Positions 62,101-63,778 of a stretch of 64,000 nt of DNA are shown piece by piece. The notes beneath the pieces were generated by a model, which was not told where the DNA came from, made no database searches, and was given only the letters and a program-made list of their open reading frames with translations. Numbering within the stretch: position 1 is the stretch's first letter; every line of letters begins with the position of its first letter. Origin of the DNA: Owenia fusiformis. Taxonomy: Eukaryota > Annelida > Polychaeta > Sabellida > Oweniidae. The position numbers and the translations under genes are program-made. The stretch covers positions 15,075,196 to 15,139,195 of the forward strand of contig CAIIXF020000004.1 of the NCBI GenBank assembly GCA_903813345.2. The letters are read 5' to 3'.

Positions 62101-63413
62101 ATAGTAGTGTTGTAGTCTTCAACTTTTTGTTAATTGCGGTTGGTTTCCACATAAGATGCCTCTAACAAAAGGCATATTGCGACTTTTAACGTTTTTGTAA
62201 GTTAATGCATTCCCATGTTAAATTGCTGAATGGTTGAGTTAATACTTGTACAGTAATTGGTTTTGATTCAGATTCTGTGTTTTTTCAGAGACAACTTCAG
62301 CAACAGATGAGCCGCCATGCCCAGACTATAGAAATTGGACGTAAACAGTCTGCTGACACATTAGATGGTTTAAAGCACAAGCTCAATACACTACAAGATG
62401 TATGTAAATTCATCAAAACCAGTATCATTTACTCCTTTCTTACCCCAAATAGCTTCCAATTTAAATATTTTGTGTTGCCTTTTGTAACAATTGCAACACT
62501 ATAAGCTTTGCTGTTGAATACATTTTGTAAATCAATGCTTGGCTATATTCTTACATTGGCCCCATTAAAACATCTTCCAACGTTCTAAGCAGGTTCCTTT
62601 AAGATTTTACTGAAAAAAGTGAAGAAATTCATCTGAAAATGAATTTAATGTGTGACAGTATGAAATGTTTTACATGTTTAACTGCTTTAGGGGCAACATC
62701 AGAATATCAATGTCTGATAAGAAACTAAAGAAATTAGTTTGGGAGAGGGGCTAATGCATGTTTTAGTTGTCCATCTGACATTTTTCAACATTTCAATATT
62801 TCCCAAACATGTAAATTAGTCGCTACCTACCCCATTCAAATACTTACAGTAGAACATAAAACAGATCATAAATTATGAATGATACAAAATGTATGATGGA
62901 TATTTATACAGTACAAAGGAATTAAAAGGTCAAACCTTAATTTATTTAATTTACTATCAAATATTGATATTTTGAAGTCACCCCTTAATAGCTTTAACTC
63001 TCGTTTGATTTCATTTGGAGAATAAATAATTACATTATCATATAGAGCAAAGTTCAACATCACACTTCTGGCTAAATATTTTTAAAATGTCAGGTTTTCA
63101 TGTATTTAGATTATAATTTTCAAAAAAGATTTTGGTACAAGCCTTTTTGGTCCCATTATTCACTGACCTCAATGCTCATAGGAGATTCTAGCCAACTTTC
63201 AATCCATCTTATGTTTTAGTATATTTGTTTTGATGTTGAATTGTAATTTAGGTTCTTGGGTCAGGTGAATCAGCAGATCTCAAGGCCATCAGGGAACTAA
63301 CAAGGTCAAGGTCAAACTCTAGATCAAGGAATCAAAGGTCGAGGTCACCTACATGGTCTGAAAGGTCAAAGTCGCCTACCAGAGAAAATGACCTGCTGTC
63401 AACTAAAGTATGA
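1..63413 (+). CDS. CNTRL: centriolin (CNTRL/CEP110) orthologue, multi-exon gene, 5' end outside window
   Basis: Centriolin is a centriolar appendage and midbody scaffold, with N-terminal leucine-rich repeats followed by a very long coiled coil. Seen here: an LRR end with a phrase like IEHVPVW (exon 377-481); an LRR cap ending in LDILDGQPIS (811-997); an ELEQELAF motif (exon near 1832); the SPYIG motif (exon 1999-2199); hundreds of heptad-rich residues; a Pro/Gln/Met-rich central segment followed by CNVPEHH (near 36,225); and a C-terminal MSRHAQ...LKHKLNTLQD segment. These fall in the same order as in vertebrate centriolin, as I recall it. I placed 44 exons, given in the block entries. From 11,053 onward 38 exons join with matching phase and no stop, giving about 2,130 residues against roughly 2,300 for the whole vertebrate protein. 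The stop is TGA at 63,411-63,413, but a GTATGA at 63,408 could also be a donor to a further exon. The first six exons are damaged (separate entry). Confidence 0.9.
1513..1831 (-). mobile_element. Possible mariner-type fragment in a centriolin intron
   Basis: The stretch starts with GAGGGGTGATCAATAAGTAA, which looks like the end of mariner-family elements of invertebrates. The antisense strand is open for about 120 codons, but I see no catalytic motif. No matching inverted end is visible on the other side, so this is at best a truncated copy. It lies between centriolin exons 1288-1477 and 1832. Confidence 0.3.
2290..2520. repeat. Dispersed repeat with GTCACCACC-type palindrome
   Basis: Contains GCCACCACCAAAAAGTGGTG followed by a GTTGGT-rich stretch. 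Similar arrangements occur at 11,855-11,975, 34,340-34,495 and 62,085-62,220, so this looks like a dispersed, diverged repeat family. Confidence 0.35.
2540..3115. repeat. Degenerate tandem repeat, about 125-bp unit, rich in TGACCT
   Basis: Four to five diverged copies of a unit running TCAAAATCATCTACAAG, then TTGACCTT..TGACCTTCTCAAGGTCAA, then AACTTGCTTCAAATTGACCA. Copies begin near 2555, 2690, 2813 and 2955. The same vocabulary in opposite orientation makes up the larger array at 53.5-55.2 kb, so the two are probably one repeat family. Confidence 0.65.
3350..3750. mobile_element. 401-bp MITE with 25-bp inverted ends
   Basis: The left end reads AAAGGACGATTCTCGGTTTG and the right end is its inverted complement; pairing extends to about 25 bp. 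A 3-bp repeat GTT flanks both sides. The inside is a direct duplication of about 190 bp: TATTACCCAAA and GTCCGAAGCAGGGATAA each occur twice. No coding capacity. Confidence 0.75.
3751..5117. other. AT-rich intron sequence with no recognised feature
   Basis: Only short ORFs with low-complexity translations lie here. Nothing resembles a gene, an RNA or a transposon end. The 3' untranslated region of the antisense peptidase gene should lie in the last few hundred bases; no clear AATAAA was identified. Confidence 0.5.
5118..6863 (-). CDS. Trypsin-fold serine peptidase-like protein with C-terminal CSKEEA repeats
   Basis: An uninterrupted 581-residue ORF antisense inside the centriolin intron 2200-11052. 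The trypsin-like core has a credible triad: His123 in LTANHVV, Asp205 in YDIACIKV and Ser312 in QPGDSGTIV. An acidic insert (about 160-200) separates His from Asp, and a Cys-rich loop (about 218-242) lies between Asp and Ser. There is no signal peptide, so an intracellular protein is likely. Residues about 404-575 are a degenerate 7-residue repeat (consensus ECSKEEA), charged and with one Cys per unit. The reading frame stays open upstream of this ATG for about 25 codons, to a TGA, without another Met, so an upstream 5' exon is possible. FAM111-type or other intracellular trypsin-like families are candidates; I cannot name one. The substrate is unknown. Confidence 0.8.
   Translation of the reverse strand: MSQLSICYAYRIPVVKFYGMGEDGLYSIHIVDGCVNKTSAFIERMMPGCKFHSVPWMKDESIQLLGCAGGPLHSRQRDTADEGMLDDFVVNPRGTIGGLANLLGRNERYNERQGEMYVLTANHVVEQLIPNVEYISWSNEDQSDKHVIGREVPYKIPLRMDSDSDEEDIDDWKDATCQKEDEKMLEKCVYHTVMNDKDEEEQQYDIACIKVDDQHDPACSKINNEQFGNIKHQYNDCNGCCNKERWVYTDPRAGSNVVKLGLSLNQAKGKILQVDAAGEIKVGNKTAWVENMVAISSETPDSDTAYTQPGDSGTIVCDTRTENWGHYLYCFMIFAGWDKANIYNAWNKPVSLAFSLPDALEKLVEQVPGNDDESKKKFKLSCCMRVFEQIQEEEEEKRQKEIAECPKEGAECLSGEVECSNQEAECSNQEVESSKEKGECSKEANCSKQKPECLKEEATCSKEKAECSKEETECSNEEKECLNEKEECSKEEATCSKEEATCSKEEATCSKEETECLNEKEECSKEEATYSKEEAECSKEETECLNEKEECSKEEATCSKQEAKCSKEEECPKETVNPKEE
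5121..5650 (-). repeat. Coding minisatellite, 21-bp unit
   Basis: The 3' part of the peptidase ORF is a 21-bp tandem repeat encoding variants of ECSKEEA. The array also contains higher-order repeats: a block reading SKEE..CLNEKEE recurs three times. On the + strand it appears as TTTGAACATTCTTCTT units, which open two long but meaningless ORFs. Confidence 0.8.
6864..8139. other. AT-rich intron sequence with one dispersed repeat
   Basis: At about 7540-7740 a stretch with GGATTCAAGCCTCATAAAAT and CCAAAATGGCCACC resembles two stretches at 18,580-18,830, pointing to a diverged dispersed repeat. The promoter of the antisense peptidase gene should lie at the start of this interval; no motif stands out. 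Confidence 0.45.
8140..8640. repeat. Degenerate GATATTGG-type minisatellite
   Basis: Many diverged copies of short phrases such as GGCTGATATTGG, GTGATATTG and GATAATATTGG. No strict period is visible. It lies just downstream of the antisense ankyrin gene. Confidence 0.5.
8776..10176 (-). CDS. Ankyrin-repeat protein, single exon
   Basis: A 466-residue ORF starting MADYTDQ, antisense in the same centriolin intron as the peptidase gene. Residues about 37-335 form nine ankyrin repeats with the usual GWTALMxAC and LLxEHGADVNA phrases. A two-repeat unit (KHKDGKTELM...FTDHGADVN) appears twice almost unchanged, so part of the array expanded recently. The last ~130 residues are a helical, basic, Cys-containing region that I do not recognise. 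No signal peptide or membrane segment is seen. Ankyrin arrays bind other proteins; the partner is unknown. A CATATAG just upstream of the ATG could be an acceptor, so an untranslated first exon is possible. The gene ends 1.9 kb upstream of the peptidase start on the same strand, so the two may share history, but no shared promoter is visible. Confidence 0.82.
   Translation of the reverse strand: MADYTDQVERDVIDAIEREDEHQLRLILHRTSSCHENTLVWALEKNEKLSKETLDLLLEKGADINAFDNDWTALMRACDSGSLEYTQWLTEHGADVNAKDSSYGWTALMCACKCDSMQCTELLTEHGADVNALDNDGWTALMYACRSGSLECTKWLTEHGADVNAKHNNGWTAMMHACYSDSLECTQWLIEHGADVNVKHKDGKTELMMAIEKRSLEWIKMFTDHGADVNAKDSDGWTALMHACESGSLECTKWLAEHGADVNVKHKDGKTELMIAIEKRFLEWIKVFTDHGANVNAVTESGKTALTYIHRFTPKYRELYSLLTRLGAKDDDYKHVMSLNSNATDDKQHTAKTKLDAIKAKWNLSLKCQARWCLYQTSVSNCFSYKKAIERLIHDRHILSELKTFLLFENSDDICEMTAILRELHASHEVESELIKYRTGQMSSQEQAMRKPFQKLEPHHRKLLKW
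10177..11052. other. Intergenic/intron sequence with no recognised feature
   Basis: AT-rich sequence upstream of the antisense ankyrin gene, ending in the TTTGTTTCCAG acceptor of the next centriolin exon. It should contain the ankyrin gene promoter; no motif is convincing. Confidence 0.5.
11053..13271 (+). CDS. CNTRL: centriolin exons 7-11 (first intact block)
   Basis: Exons 11053-11144, 12054-12141, 12383-12546, 12699-12836 and 13118-13271. Each has AG and GT at its borders, and the phases match (0, 1, 0, 0, 1 at the ends). The first encodes ASYLESSGRQAEG...SIQSP, the second DVRETLKQTMDAELADKY, and the third a heptad-rich segment with QATEELQKL. The last encodes MSDKQHQIDTRIQDYTELQ...DMLNHIAQETNDVKSIEEQL, which lines up with the vertebrate segment ending EEIKDLEEQL. 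This is early coiled coil. No stop or frame break is present, in contrast to the six exons before it. An internal Met in exon 12054-12141 could in principle start a short isoform. Confidence 0.88.
11185..11975. repeat. Two diverged dispersed-repeat copies
   Basis: 11,185-11,260 (AACTCATAATATTCTGAGCA...ATGTTAATGCCTT) closely matches 3118-3190. The part at 11,855-11,975 (TTACCACCAAGAAATGGTG followed by GTTGGTGG) resembles 2290-2520, 34,340-34,495 and 62,085-62,220. Confidence 0.4.
13545..15153. mobile_element. CACTA-like non-autonomous transposon with long subterminal arrays
   Basis: The ends are near-perfect inverted copies for about 65 bp, starting CACTAGGGCAGAGCATTTGT, and are flanked by TAT on both sides (13,542-13,544 and 15,154-15,156; the match can be read as TATAT). 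A CACTA start with a 3-bp target duplication fits the CACTA/CMC superfamily. Each end carries several hundred bases of TTTCAGTACAAAT-type units (13,560-13,940 and 14,800-15,130). The 860-bp centre has no transposase. Part of the centre (about 14,130-14,420) reappears inverted at 57,880-58,323. It lies in the 18-kb centriolin intron 13272-31256. Confidence 0.8.
15173..15178 (-). terminator. Poly(A) signal of the Kazal gene
   Basis: TTTATT on the + strand, i.e. AATAAA antisense, about 80 bases after the TGA of the Kazal gene. Confidence 0.5.
15258..16525 (-). CDS. Secreted Kazal-type protein, three exons, last cysteine replaced by a stop
   Basis: Pieced together from splice sites. Exon 1, 16525-16462 (ATGATGAAC...ATAG, donor GTGAGT), encodes a hydrophobic leader. 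Exon 2, 16225-16015 (acceptor CCACACAG, donor GTAAGC), continues in phase: the leader ends GTAQA before RKRSE, a typical signal-peptidase site. Exon 3, 15297-15258 (acceptor TTTTTTTCCAG), is also in phase. The domain reads C-P-T-A-C, then PICAYDGEKY, SQC, HACKSG and FRGP, so Cys 1-5 and the DG-Y core of a Kazal inhibitor are present. Where Cys 6 is expected after GP there is TGA. Without the second splice the protein ends HACK. Such proteins usually inhibit extracellular serine proteases. This copy may be inactive or stabilised differently. Intron 2 contains the MITE at 15377-15822. Confidence 0.7.
15377..15822. mobile_element. 446-bp MITE with 27-bp inverted ends
   Basis: The left end reads CATTCAAAAGTTTGCGTGAG and continues ACCCCCC; the right end is the exact inverted complement. 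No clear target duplication is seen. It lies in intron 2 of the antisense Kazal gene. No coding capacity. Confidence 0.75.
16526..18170. other. Intron sequence with no recognised feature
   Basis: AT-rich unique-looking DNA. It should contain the promoter of the antisense Kazal gene near 16,530-16,800, but I see no convincing motif. Short ORFs at 17.7-18.0 kb overlap each other in different frames and show no domain. Confidence 0.5.
18170..18860. repeat. Dispersed repeat with CCAACCGAACGAAG palindrome and CCATCCATC stretch
   Basis: 18,184-18,212 is a small hairpin (ATCCCAACC...GGTTGGGAT), followed by a CCATC/GTCC-rich stretch. Two diverged tandem copies of a unit with CTTCAAAGTAT and AAAATTCAAAATGGC then follow. 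The same unit occurs at 7540-7740. Confidence 0.55.
19473..20037. mobile_element. Palindromic MITE with GCTCCGTCACAGCGGGC centre
   Basis: The ends are inverted copies (GGATATATCATTTGCTGGTA and complement), and pairing continues inward almost to the centre, where GCCCGCTGTGACGGAGC and its complement flank a ~35-bp loop near 19,770. A third GCTCCGTCACAGCGG stands outside at 20,129. No coding capacity. Confidence 0.7.
20226..20990 (+). repeat. Left long inverted arm
   Basis: Matches 24,722-25,472 in inverted orientation. Landmarks are CCTTACATGAAAGGTTACAC at the outer side and ATAAGTGTTATCCTGACCCT at the inner side. The ORFs that start MKGYTFQPISNH in both arms are products of this repeat, not genes. 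Confidence 0.8.
21500..22990. repeat. Palindromic repeat block shared with 43.2-44.1 kb
   Basis: 21,520-21,600 and 22,500-22,585 are inverted copies (CATATAGGATAATCTCTATG against AATAGAGATCATCCTCTATG). ACTATAGGATGATCTGTTTA at about 22,685 recurs at 43,255 and 43,420. The GATATATTATAT-rich pieces resemble those of the Harbinger-like element, so this may be a related non-autonomous copy. Confidence 0.5.
23598..24383. mobile_element. 786-bp fold-back element with 5-bp target duplication
   Basis: It starts CACCCTATGCAGACAGAGCC and ends in the inverted complement, with TAGAG directly on both sides (23,593-23,597 and 24,384-24,388). The two halves are inverted copies over about 390 bp, meeting near 23,990 at AGCTGCTCCGCACCC. 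The paired ORFs starting MNCATIF and MNCTTIF are mirror readings of the arms. No transposase. Confidence 0.8.
24722..25472 (-). repeat. Right long inverted arm
   Basis: Inverted partner of 20,226-20,990, with AGGGTCAGGATAACACTTAT at its inner end and ATGTAAGGAAGGTTGCAT near its outer end. Confidence 0.8.
25741..26173. other. Intron sequence with no recognised feature
   Basis: Between the fold-back cluster and the hAT-like element. A 69-codon ORF contains a short duplicated phrase (LNREHQ twice) but no domain. Confidence 0.4.
26181..27778. mobile_element. hAT-like element built of ACGGGAG repeats
   Basis: The inverted ends CAGACTTGCCAACC / GGTTGGCAAGTCTG are flanked by GTTTGAG on both sides (26,174-26,180 and 27,779-27,785). 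The TIR form CAGnnnTGCCAAC is hAT-like; hATs normally give 8-bp duplications and I see 7. Apart from the insertion at 26,553-27,524, the body is a degenerate array of TTTTACGGGAGATTTT and GGGAGTTTTT units. No transposase of its own. Confidence 0.7.
26553..27524 (-). mobile_element. Mariner/IS630-type transposon with decayed transposase
   Basis: The inverted ends begin CAGGGTGACCCAAAAAAATG and are flanked by TA on both sides. The outer ~190 bp of each side are inverted copies (ATAGAGTTATGGTTGTTTCA on both). Antisense, the middle encodes pieces of a DDE transposase in broken frames: FWFEVDNGNTVTVN (about 27,120-27,170), then KDGATPHTS (27,014-27,040), then a piece like VYENNP (about 26,870). 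It was inserted into the ACGGGAG array of the hAT-like element, so it is the younger of the two. Confidence 0.8.
27786..29392. other. Intron sequence with no recognised feature
   Basis: AT-rich DNA; the short ORFs at 28.7-29.1 kb show no domain or splice context. A short direct repeat of CTTCAATATTGATCAA lies near 29,160. Confidence 0.45.
29393..30469. repeat. 162-bp satellite inside a repeat bounded by GGTACGATATTG
   Basis: GTCTACAGGTTTCCAGCCAA starts at 29,491, 29,653, 29,815, 29,977, 30,139 and 30,301, exactly 162 bases apart each time, so there are five full units and a partial one, nearly identical. The array follows a GGCGGGCGG-rich stretch (29,430-29,475). ACCTAACAA (29,393) and TTGTTAGGT (30,461) form inverted borders, each close to a GGTACGATATTG. 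This looks like a satellite amplified inside a transposon. Confidence 0.8.
30794..31256 (+). repeat. Three partial tandem copies of centriolin exon 12, with acceptors
   Basis: The acceptor CCAG plus GCCAGGTTGCACAGAATGAT recurs at 30,794, 30,953, 31,105 and 31,257. Only the fourth copy is a full exon with a donor. Copies 1-3 stop after about 110 bases of exon and run into a copied intron end (CACCTTTAATTCACTTTTAT). Splicing to acceptor 1 or 2 would hit TAA at 31,090-31,092; acceptor 3 would hit TAG at 31,176-31,178. They are non-productive decoys. Confidence 0.85.
31257..33840 (+). CDS. CNTRL: centriolin exons 12-16
   Basis: Exons 31257-31477, 32318-32545, 32759-32893, 33161-33292 and 33433-33840. 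Exon 12 begins GQVAQNDALRTELE and continues VVGGLQTYLHDVKQ, matching the vertebrate segment with LEGVISGLQEYL, and its junction with exon 11 restores a glycine codon. The next four are all phase 0 and encode heptads such as DEENQMLKSQLDETQ and ERDNEIQELLNKS, then a less helical Gln/Ser/Gly-rich stretch in exon 16 (HFLEPTPRSDHTSIGGSQ). Two exons here have tandem decayed copies directly upstream of them (30,794-31,256 and 32,619-32,690). Confidence 0.9.
32035..32108 (+). tRNA. tRNA-Arg-like pseudogene or SINE head
   Basis: AGTAGCCTAATGGATATAGG gives a good A box and D arm, CTGG...CCAG an anticodon stem, and GGTTCGAATCC a perfect B box. The string resembles arginine tRNAs (GGCCTAATGGATAAGGCACTGG). 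The T stem and acceptor stem do not pair, and the loop would read GCT, so it is not a working tRNA. A TTTTTT tract follows 15 bases later. It lies in centriolin intron 12. Confidence 0.6.
32619..32690 (+). repeat. Decayed tandem copy of centriolin exon 14
   Basis: TTCCAGGCAGCTAACCCAAA followed by GTGAGATGCAAGAGTTATTC closely matches the true exon at 32,759 (AGGCAGCTAACACAGAG, ATGAGATTCAAGAGTTACTC), but it has lost frame and has no donor. Confidence 0.75.
34091..36500 (+). CDS. CNTRL: centriolin exons 17-21, including the Pro/Gln/Met-rich hinge
   Basis: Exons 34091-34272, 34516-34832, 35079-35186, 35403-36247 and 36435-36500, in phases that fit (2, 1, 1, 0, 0 at the ends). Exon 18 is rich in His, Gln, Asn and Pro (NPQHHHGNQ) and then returns to coiled coil (DDPMVRELHGELEKAQDD). 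Exon 20, the longest, is a disordered segment with repeated NMGQ, HMASN, TQQ and VVPP phrases, ending in GLYCNVPEHHEL. The CNVPEHH motif sits at the same place in vertebrate centriolin, also after a Pro-rich hinge. The donor is CTA|GTAGGT at 36,247, giving EL then EDYVSELQDK. Confidence 0.9.
34340..34495. repeat. Dispersed repeat copy next to an exon acceptor
   Basis: TATGTCAACACCAAGAGTGA, then GCAGTTGGTGTTC and GTGTTAATGCCTTGTCTAG. It resembles 11,855-11,975 and 62,085-62,220 and ends 20 bases before the acceptor of exon 18. Confidence 0.4.
36826..38802 (+). CDS. CNTRL: centriolin exons 22-25
   Basis: Exons 36826-36915, 37213-37388, 37750-37966 and 38596-38802. They encode EQRRSDPVLVSPVRKTKDKQ, then GELEDRRDELEGLDLAI, then CLETTLAKRRAELRQSDRLL (vertebrate centriolin has a very similar LLKRRSELREADRLL), then a segment ending QEETLADINK. 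Exons 23 and 24 share an Arg codon across the junction (AG|A). The coiled coil is continuous. Confidence 0.9.
38230..38520. repeat. Repeat with ATATACTCCGG units and GATATCAATATC palindrome
   Basis: ACGATATATTCCGG, ATGATATACTCCGG and ACAATATACTCCG occur within 100 bases. GATATTGATATATGCACTCG and GCAGATATCAATATCACC then form an imperfect inverted pair. The same palindrome type is found at 55,430-55,500. Confidence 0.5.
39058..41041 (+). CDS. CNTRL: centriolin exons 26-30
   Basis: Exons 39058-39122, 39448-39574, 39775-39939, 40225-40500 and 40824-41041. They read VIASKDAEFQQLDRELQ (vertebrate: IVAAKDSDFQ), then EEIEQVKLLEEDKLNFLRES, then heptads through EQLKK. Exon 30 ends in AA (phase 2) and is completed by the A of exon 31, 8 kb away, across the Tc1/Harbinger/LINE block. 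Confidence 0.9.
41390..41658 (+). pseudogene. Tc1 transposase, N-terminal half
   Basis: A helix-turn-helix-like start, with frame breaks, cut off by the Harbinger-like insertion at 41,659. The matching C-terminal half begins after 45,351. Confidence 0.7.
42250..42582 (+). pseudogene. HARBI1-like transposase, N-terminal fragment
   Basis: A 110-residue ORF: FRDRSQPLEMTDDEILNRY, then a helical segment ILELINILDGDL, then SLRFYATGCMQMINGDVFG and VSQPTVSNIV. This order is typical of the N-terminal helix-turn-helix part of PIF/Harbinger transposases and HARBI1. It ends at a TAG; the downstream catalytic DDE domain is not recognisable, so it is a truncated copy. Confidence 0.75.
43190..44240. repeat. 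Palindromes and a ~180-bp direct repeat in the Harbinger-like element
   Basis: ACTATAGGATGATCTGTTTA with ~170 following bases occurs at about 43,255 and again at about 43,420. At 43,800-43,920 CAGGGTATATCTGAGGGAAA and its complement form a long hairpin around AGGGACCGTAGGGGCCGAGG. TATAACACGTCCAAGTATGG and similar phrases repeat near 44,080-44,230. Confidence 0.65.
44260..44740. repeat. Degenerate repeat of CCCCATCGAGTCCCA phrases
   Basis: Phrases such as TTGCCCCATCGAATCCCACC recur about every 15-40 bases, and a larger unit starting TATACACCAATGGGGCAAAA (44,261) is partly repeated at 44,598. It is GC-rich compared with its surroundings. The two overlapping ORFs here are repeat translations. 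Confidence 0.6.
45352..46054 (+). pseudogene. Tc1 transposase, C-terminal half
   Basis: Continues the transposase after the Harbinger-like insert, with several frame shifts and stops: GPQLTDHNKER, then DNKDTY..VAVYEG, then QSANQANAEQMWDDLG in a third frame. The LINE begins at 46,066. Confidence 0.65.
46066..48289 (+). mobile_element. 5'-truncated non-LTR retrotransposon (LINE)
   Basis: Flanked by the 11-bp target duplication ATTGCAGGATA (46,055-46,065 and 48,290-48,300) and ending in a short A tract. It codes for a reverse transcriptase (separate entry). The upstream endonuclease is missing. The exact duplication and intact main ORF make this the youngest insertion in the block. The clade is uncertain; the C-terminal domain and poly(A) end argue against CR1. 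Confidence 0.9.
46103..48061 (+). pseudogene. LINE reverse transcriptase, broken near its N-terminus
   Basis: The first part (DPSKACGPDEITNKML) is an RT motif 1 region; the frame shifts near 46,370 (to SNYRPITLLNTLSKLFEK), and a TAG at 46,529-46,531 precedes the 508-residue ORF 46535-48061. In that ORF motif A is LDIAAAFDRVPH (Asp 23), motif B GVPQGSILGPLLF (82-94) and the catalytic motif YADD (112-115). A thumb/connection region follows, then a CKCG...HFFFQC zinc-like knuckle near residue 440. The catalytic residues are present, but the stop and shift make this copy inactive as it stands. Confidence 0.85.
48648..49130. other. Intron 30 remainder, no feature seen
   Basis: AT-rich, ending with the TTTTTTAATCAG acceptor of exon 31. 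Confidence 0.5.
49131..50126 (+). CDS. CNTRL: centriolin exons 31-34
   Basis: Exons 49131-49288, 49592-49665, 49761-49949 and 50073-50126. The first reads RYIQIEDKISTEQTRHDVLH; then DQKVEARSKQDELDEVKETH; then a long heptad block with MRDTIRNLQAQCDEN; then TLSRVREGARNEETRITE. All phases fit (1, 0, 0, 0 at the ends). The short ORFs that run past the donors in this area are intron read-through. Confidence 0.88.
50607..50891 (-). CDS. Small Cys-motif protein, possibly from a retroelement
   Basis: A 94-residue ORF, MSETEQGAVVQ then CSKCNNPIRGHEGPYGPKC, an acidic stretch and a FEEFLKGI end. The CxxC...GHxGPxGxKC phrase resembles gag-like or zinc-knuckle N-termini of invertebrate retroelements. It is antisense in centriolin intron 34 with no neighbouring pol gene. 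It could be a relic or the first exon of something; I cannot tell. Confidence 0.4.
   Translation of the reverse strand: MSETEQGAVVQKCSKCNNPIRGHEGPYGPKCNVFKTEYSEYDDDVASVDNKMDDEAPRPEPWMGAIMQLSTSSPFLNQPTFEEFLKGITIKLDT
51437..52836 (+). CDS. CNTRL: centriolin exons 35-38
   Basis: Exons 51437-51538, 51927-51996, 52287-52387 and 52753-52836. They encode LLSSANRDLCSIQSETALQ, TELSRLGRTQEKYIQLESRV, EQEIVERTTEKNQLSEAL and DGVLRMEQIHDLESELEAV. The junction between the second and third restores a Glu codon. All are coiled coil. Confidence 0.88.
52837..53470. other. Start of intron 38, no feature seen
   Basis: AT-rich sequence with short ORFs only. Confidence 0.45.
53480..55330. repeat. Tandem repeat of about 442 bp, rich in AGGTCA/TGACCT
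   Basis: The phrase AATATCTCAAAACTGG recurs with AACTGG at 53,701, 54,143 and 54,589, and a diverged form near 55,016, so the unit is about 442 bp with a little over three copies. Each unit includes a cluster of AGGTCA half-sites, for example AGGTCAAAGGTCA at 54,434. The outer borders show CTTACGGAGGCCCC (53,501) and GGTTGGGGCCTCC (55,316), which may be element ends. Confidence 0.8.
55331..57161. other. Intron sequence with short palindromes
   Basis: 55,430-55,500 holds GTTGATATCAATATAG / GATATTGATATCAAT in inverted orientation, as at 38.4 kb. 55,673-55,710 holds GTGATATCTGTG and its complement. The rest is AT-rich with no feature seen. Confidence 0.45.
57880..58323 (-). mobile_element. Truncated second copy of the CACTA-like element
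   Basis: It ends TTTCAGTACAAATGC-TATGCCCTAGTG, like the end of the 13.5-kb element. The part from 57,890 to 58,160 (TCTGATTACAGAAAGACTC, GATTAGAGTCTGCTTTGAAG) is the inverted counterpart of about 14,130-14,420. The other end and almost all of the subterminal array are missing. Confidence 0.7.
58629..58712. repeat. 21-bp minisatellite, four copies
   Basis: TTTTAATTAGCTGTTCAACC plus G, repeated head to tail four times, the last with small changes. Confidence 0.9.
60225..60976 (+). CDS. CNTRL: centriolin exons 39-40
   Basis: Exons 60225-60365 and 60896-60976, both phase 0. The first reads ELKKEKRTAASQIQELQTLS and ends LHTQYIALQRE; the second LRIKEQSREKDSKLEKAL. Exon 39 comes after a 7.4-kb intron filled by a satellite and a transposon. 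Confidence 0.88.
60395..60571. repeat. 26-27-bp minisatellite, about six copies
   Basis: Unit ATACAGTACTGTAGCAAAAA plus TGGTACC, containing the palindromes CAGTACTG and GGTACC. It lies 30 bases after the donor of exon 39. The antisense ORFs here (repeated TVLYGT) are repeat translations. Confidence 0.85.
61301..63413 (+). CDS. CNTRL: centriolin exons 41-44, C-terminus
   Basis: Exons 61301-61435, 61938-62054, 62289-62399 and 63252-63413, all phase 0. They read EVSQGLQELEKSRLVDN, VHEDFDDVPTREVTLKERE, RQLQQQMSRHAQTIEIGRKQ followed by LDGLKHKLNTLQD (close to the vertebrate C-terminal region with MSKQAEVLIKGKRQTEGTL), then VLGSGESADLKAI and an Arg/Ser-rich tail SRSNSRSRNQRSRSP. The tail is unlike what I recall of vertebrate centriolin. 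The stop is TGA at 63,411; splicing at 63,408 to an unseen exon cannot be excluded. Confidence 0.87.
62085..62220. repeat. Dispersed repeat copy
   Basis: TTATGTCACCACCAGATAGT, GCGGTTGGTTTCC, GTTAATGCATTCCCATG; the same layout as 34,340-34,495. Confidence 0.4.
62400..63251. other. Centriolin intron 43, no feature seen
   Basis: AT-rich with no repeat or gene signal that I could identify. Confidence 0.5.
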
Positions 63414-63778
63414 CCTATTTTTCATTTTTTAATAATATTTTCTTATCTACAGGGATTATCTACTGGCATTTTGTCATTTATGCTTCAAATGTCATGAAAC
63501 TTGGTCAGAATGTTCCTTGTACATTTATAAATATAAATATGAAGTATGGAATTACTAGCTTTTGATTGGCTGGTTTAATGGTTACCATAGTAACACAAGT
63601 GCATAGACCCCGGGGCACCTCTGCAATCCGTAAGATCTTTGGAAAATAACCATAAACACTAGTTTTGAACATCTTTTATTTATAATATGACCACAAATAT
63701 CATGTTTTCAACTACACATCATTTATTCATAATATAGCTGTTGCTGGCGTTATATTAGTGTTATATTAAAGTTGAATG

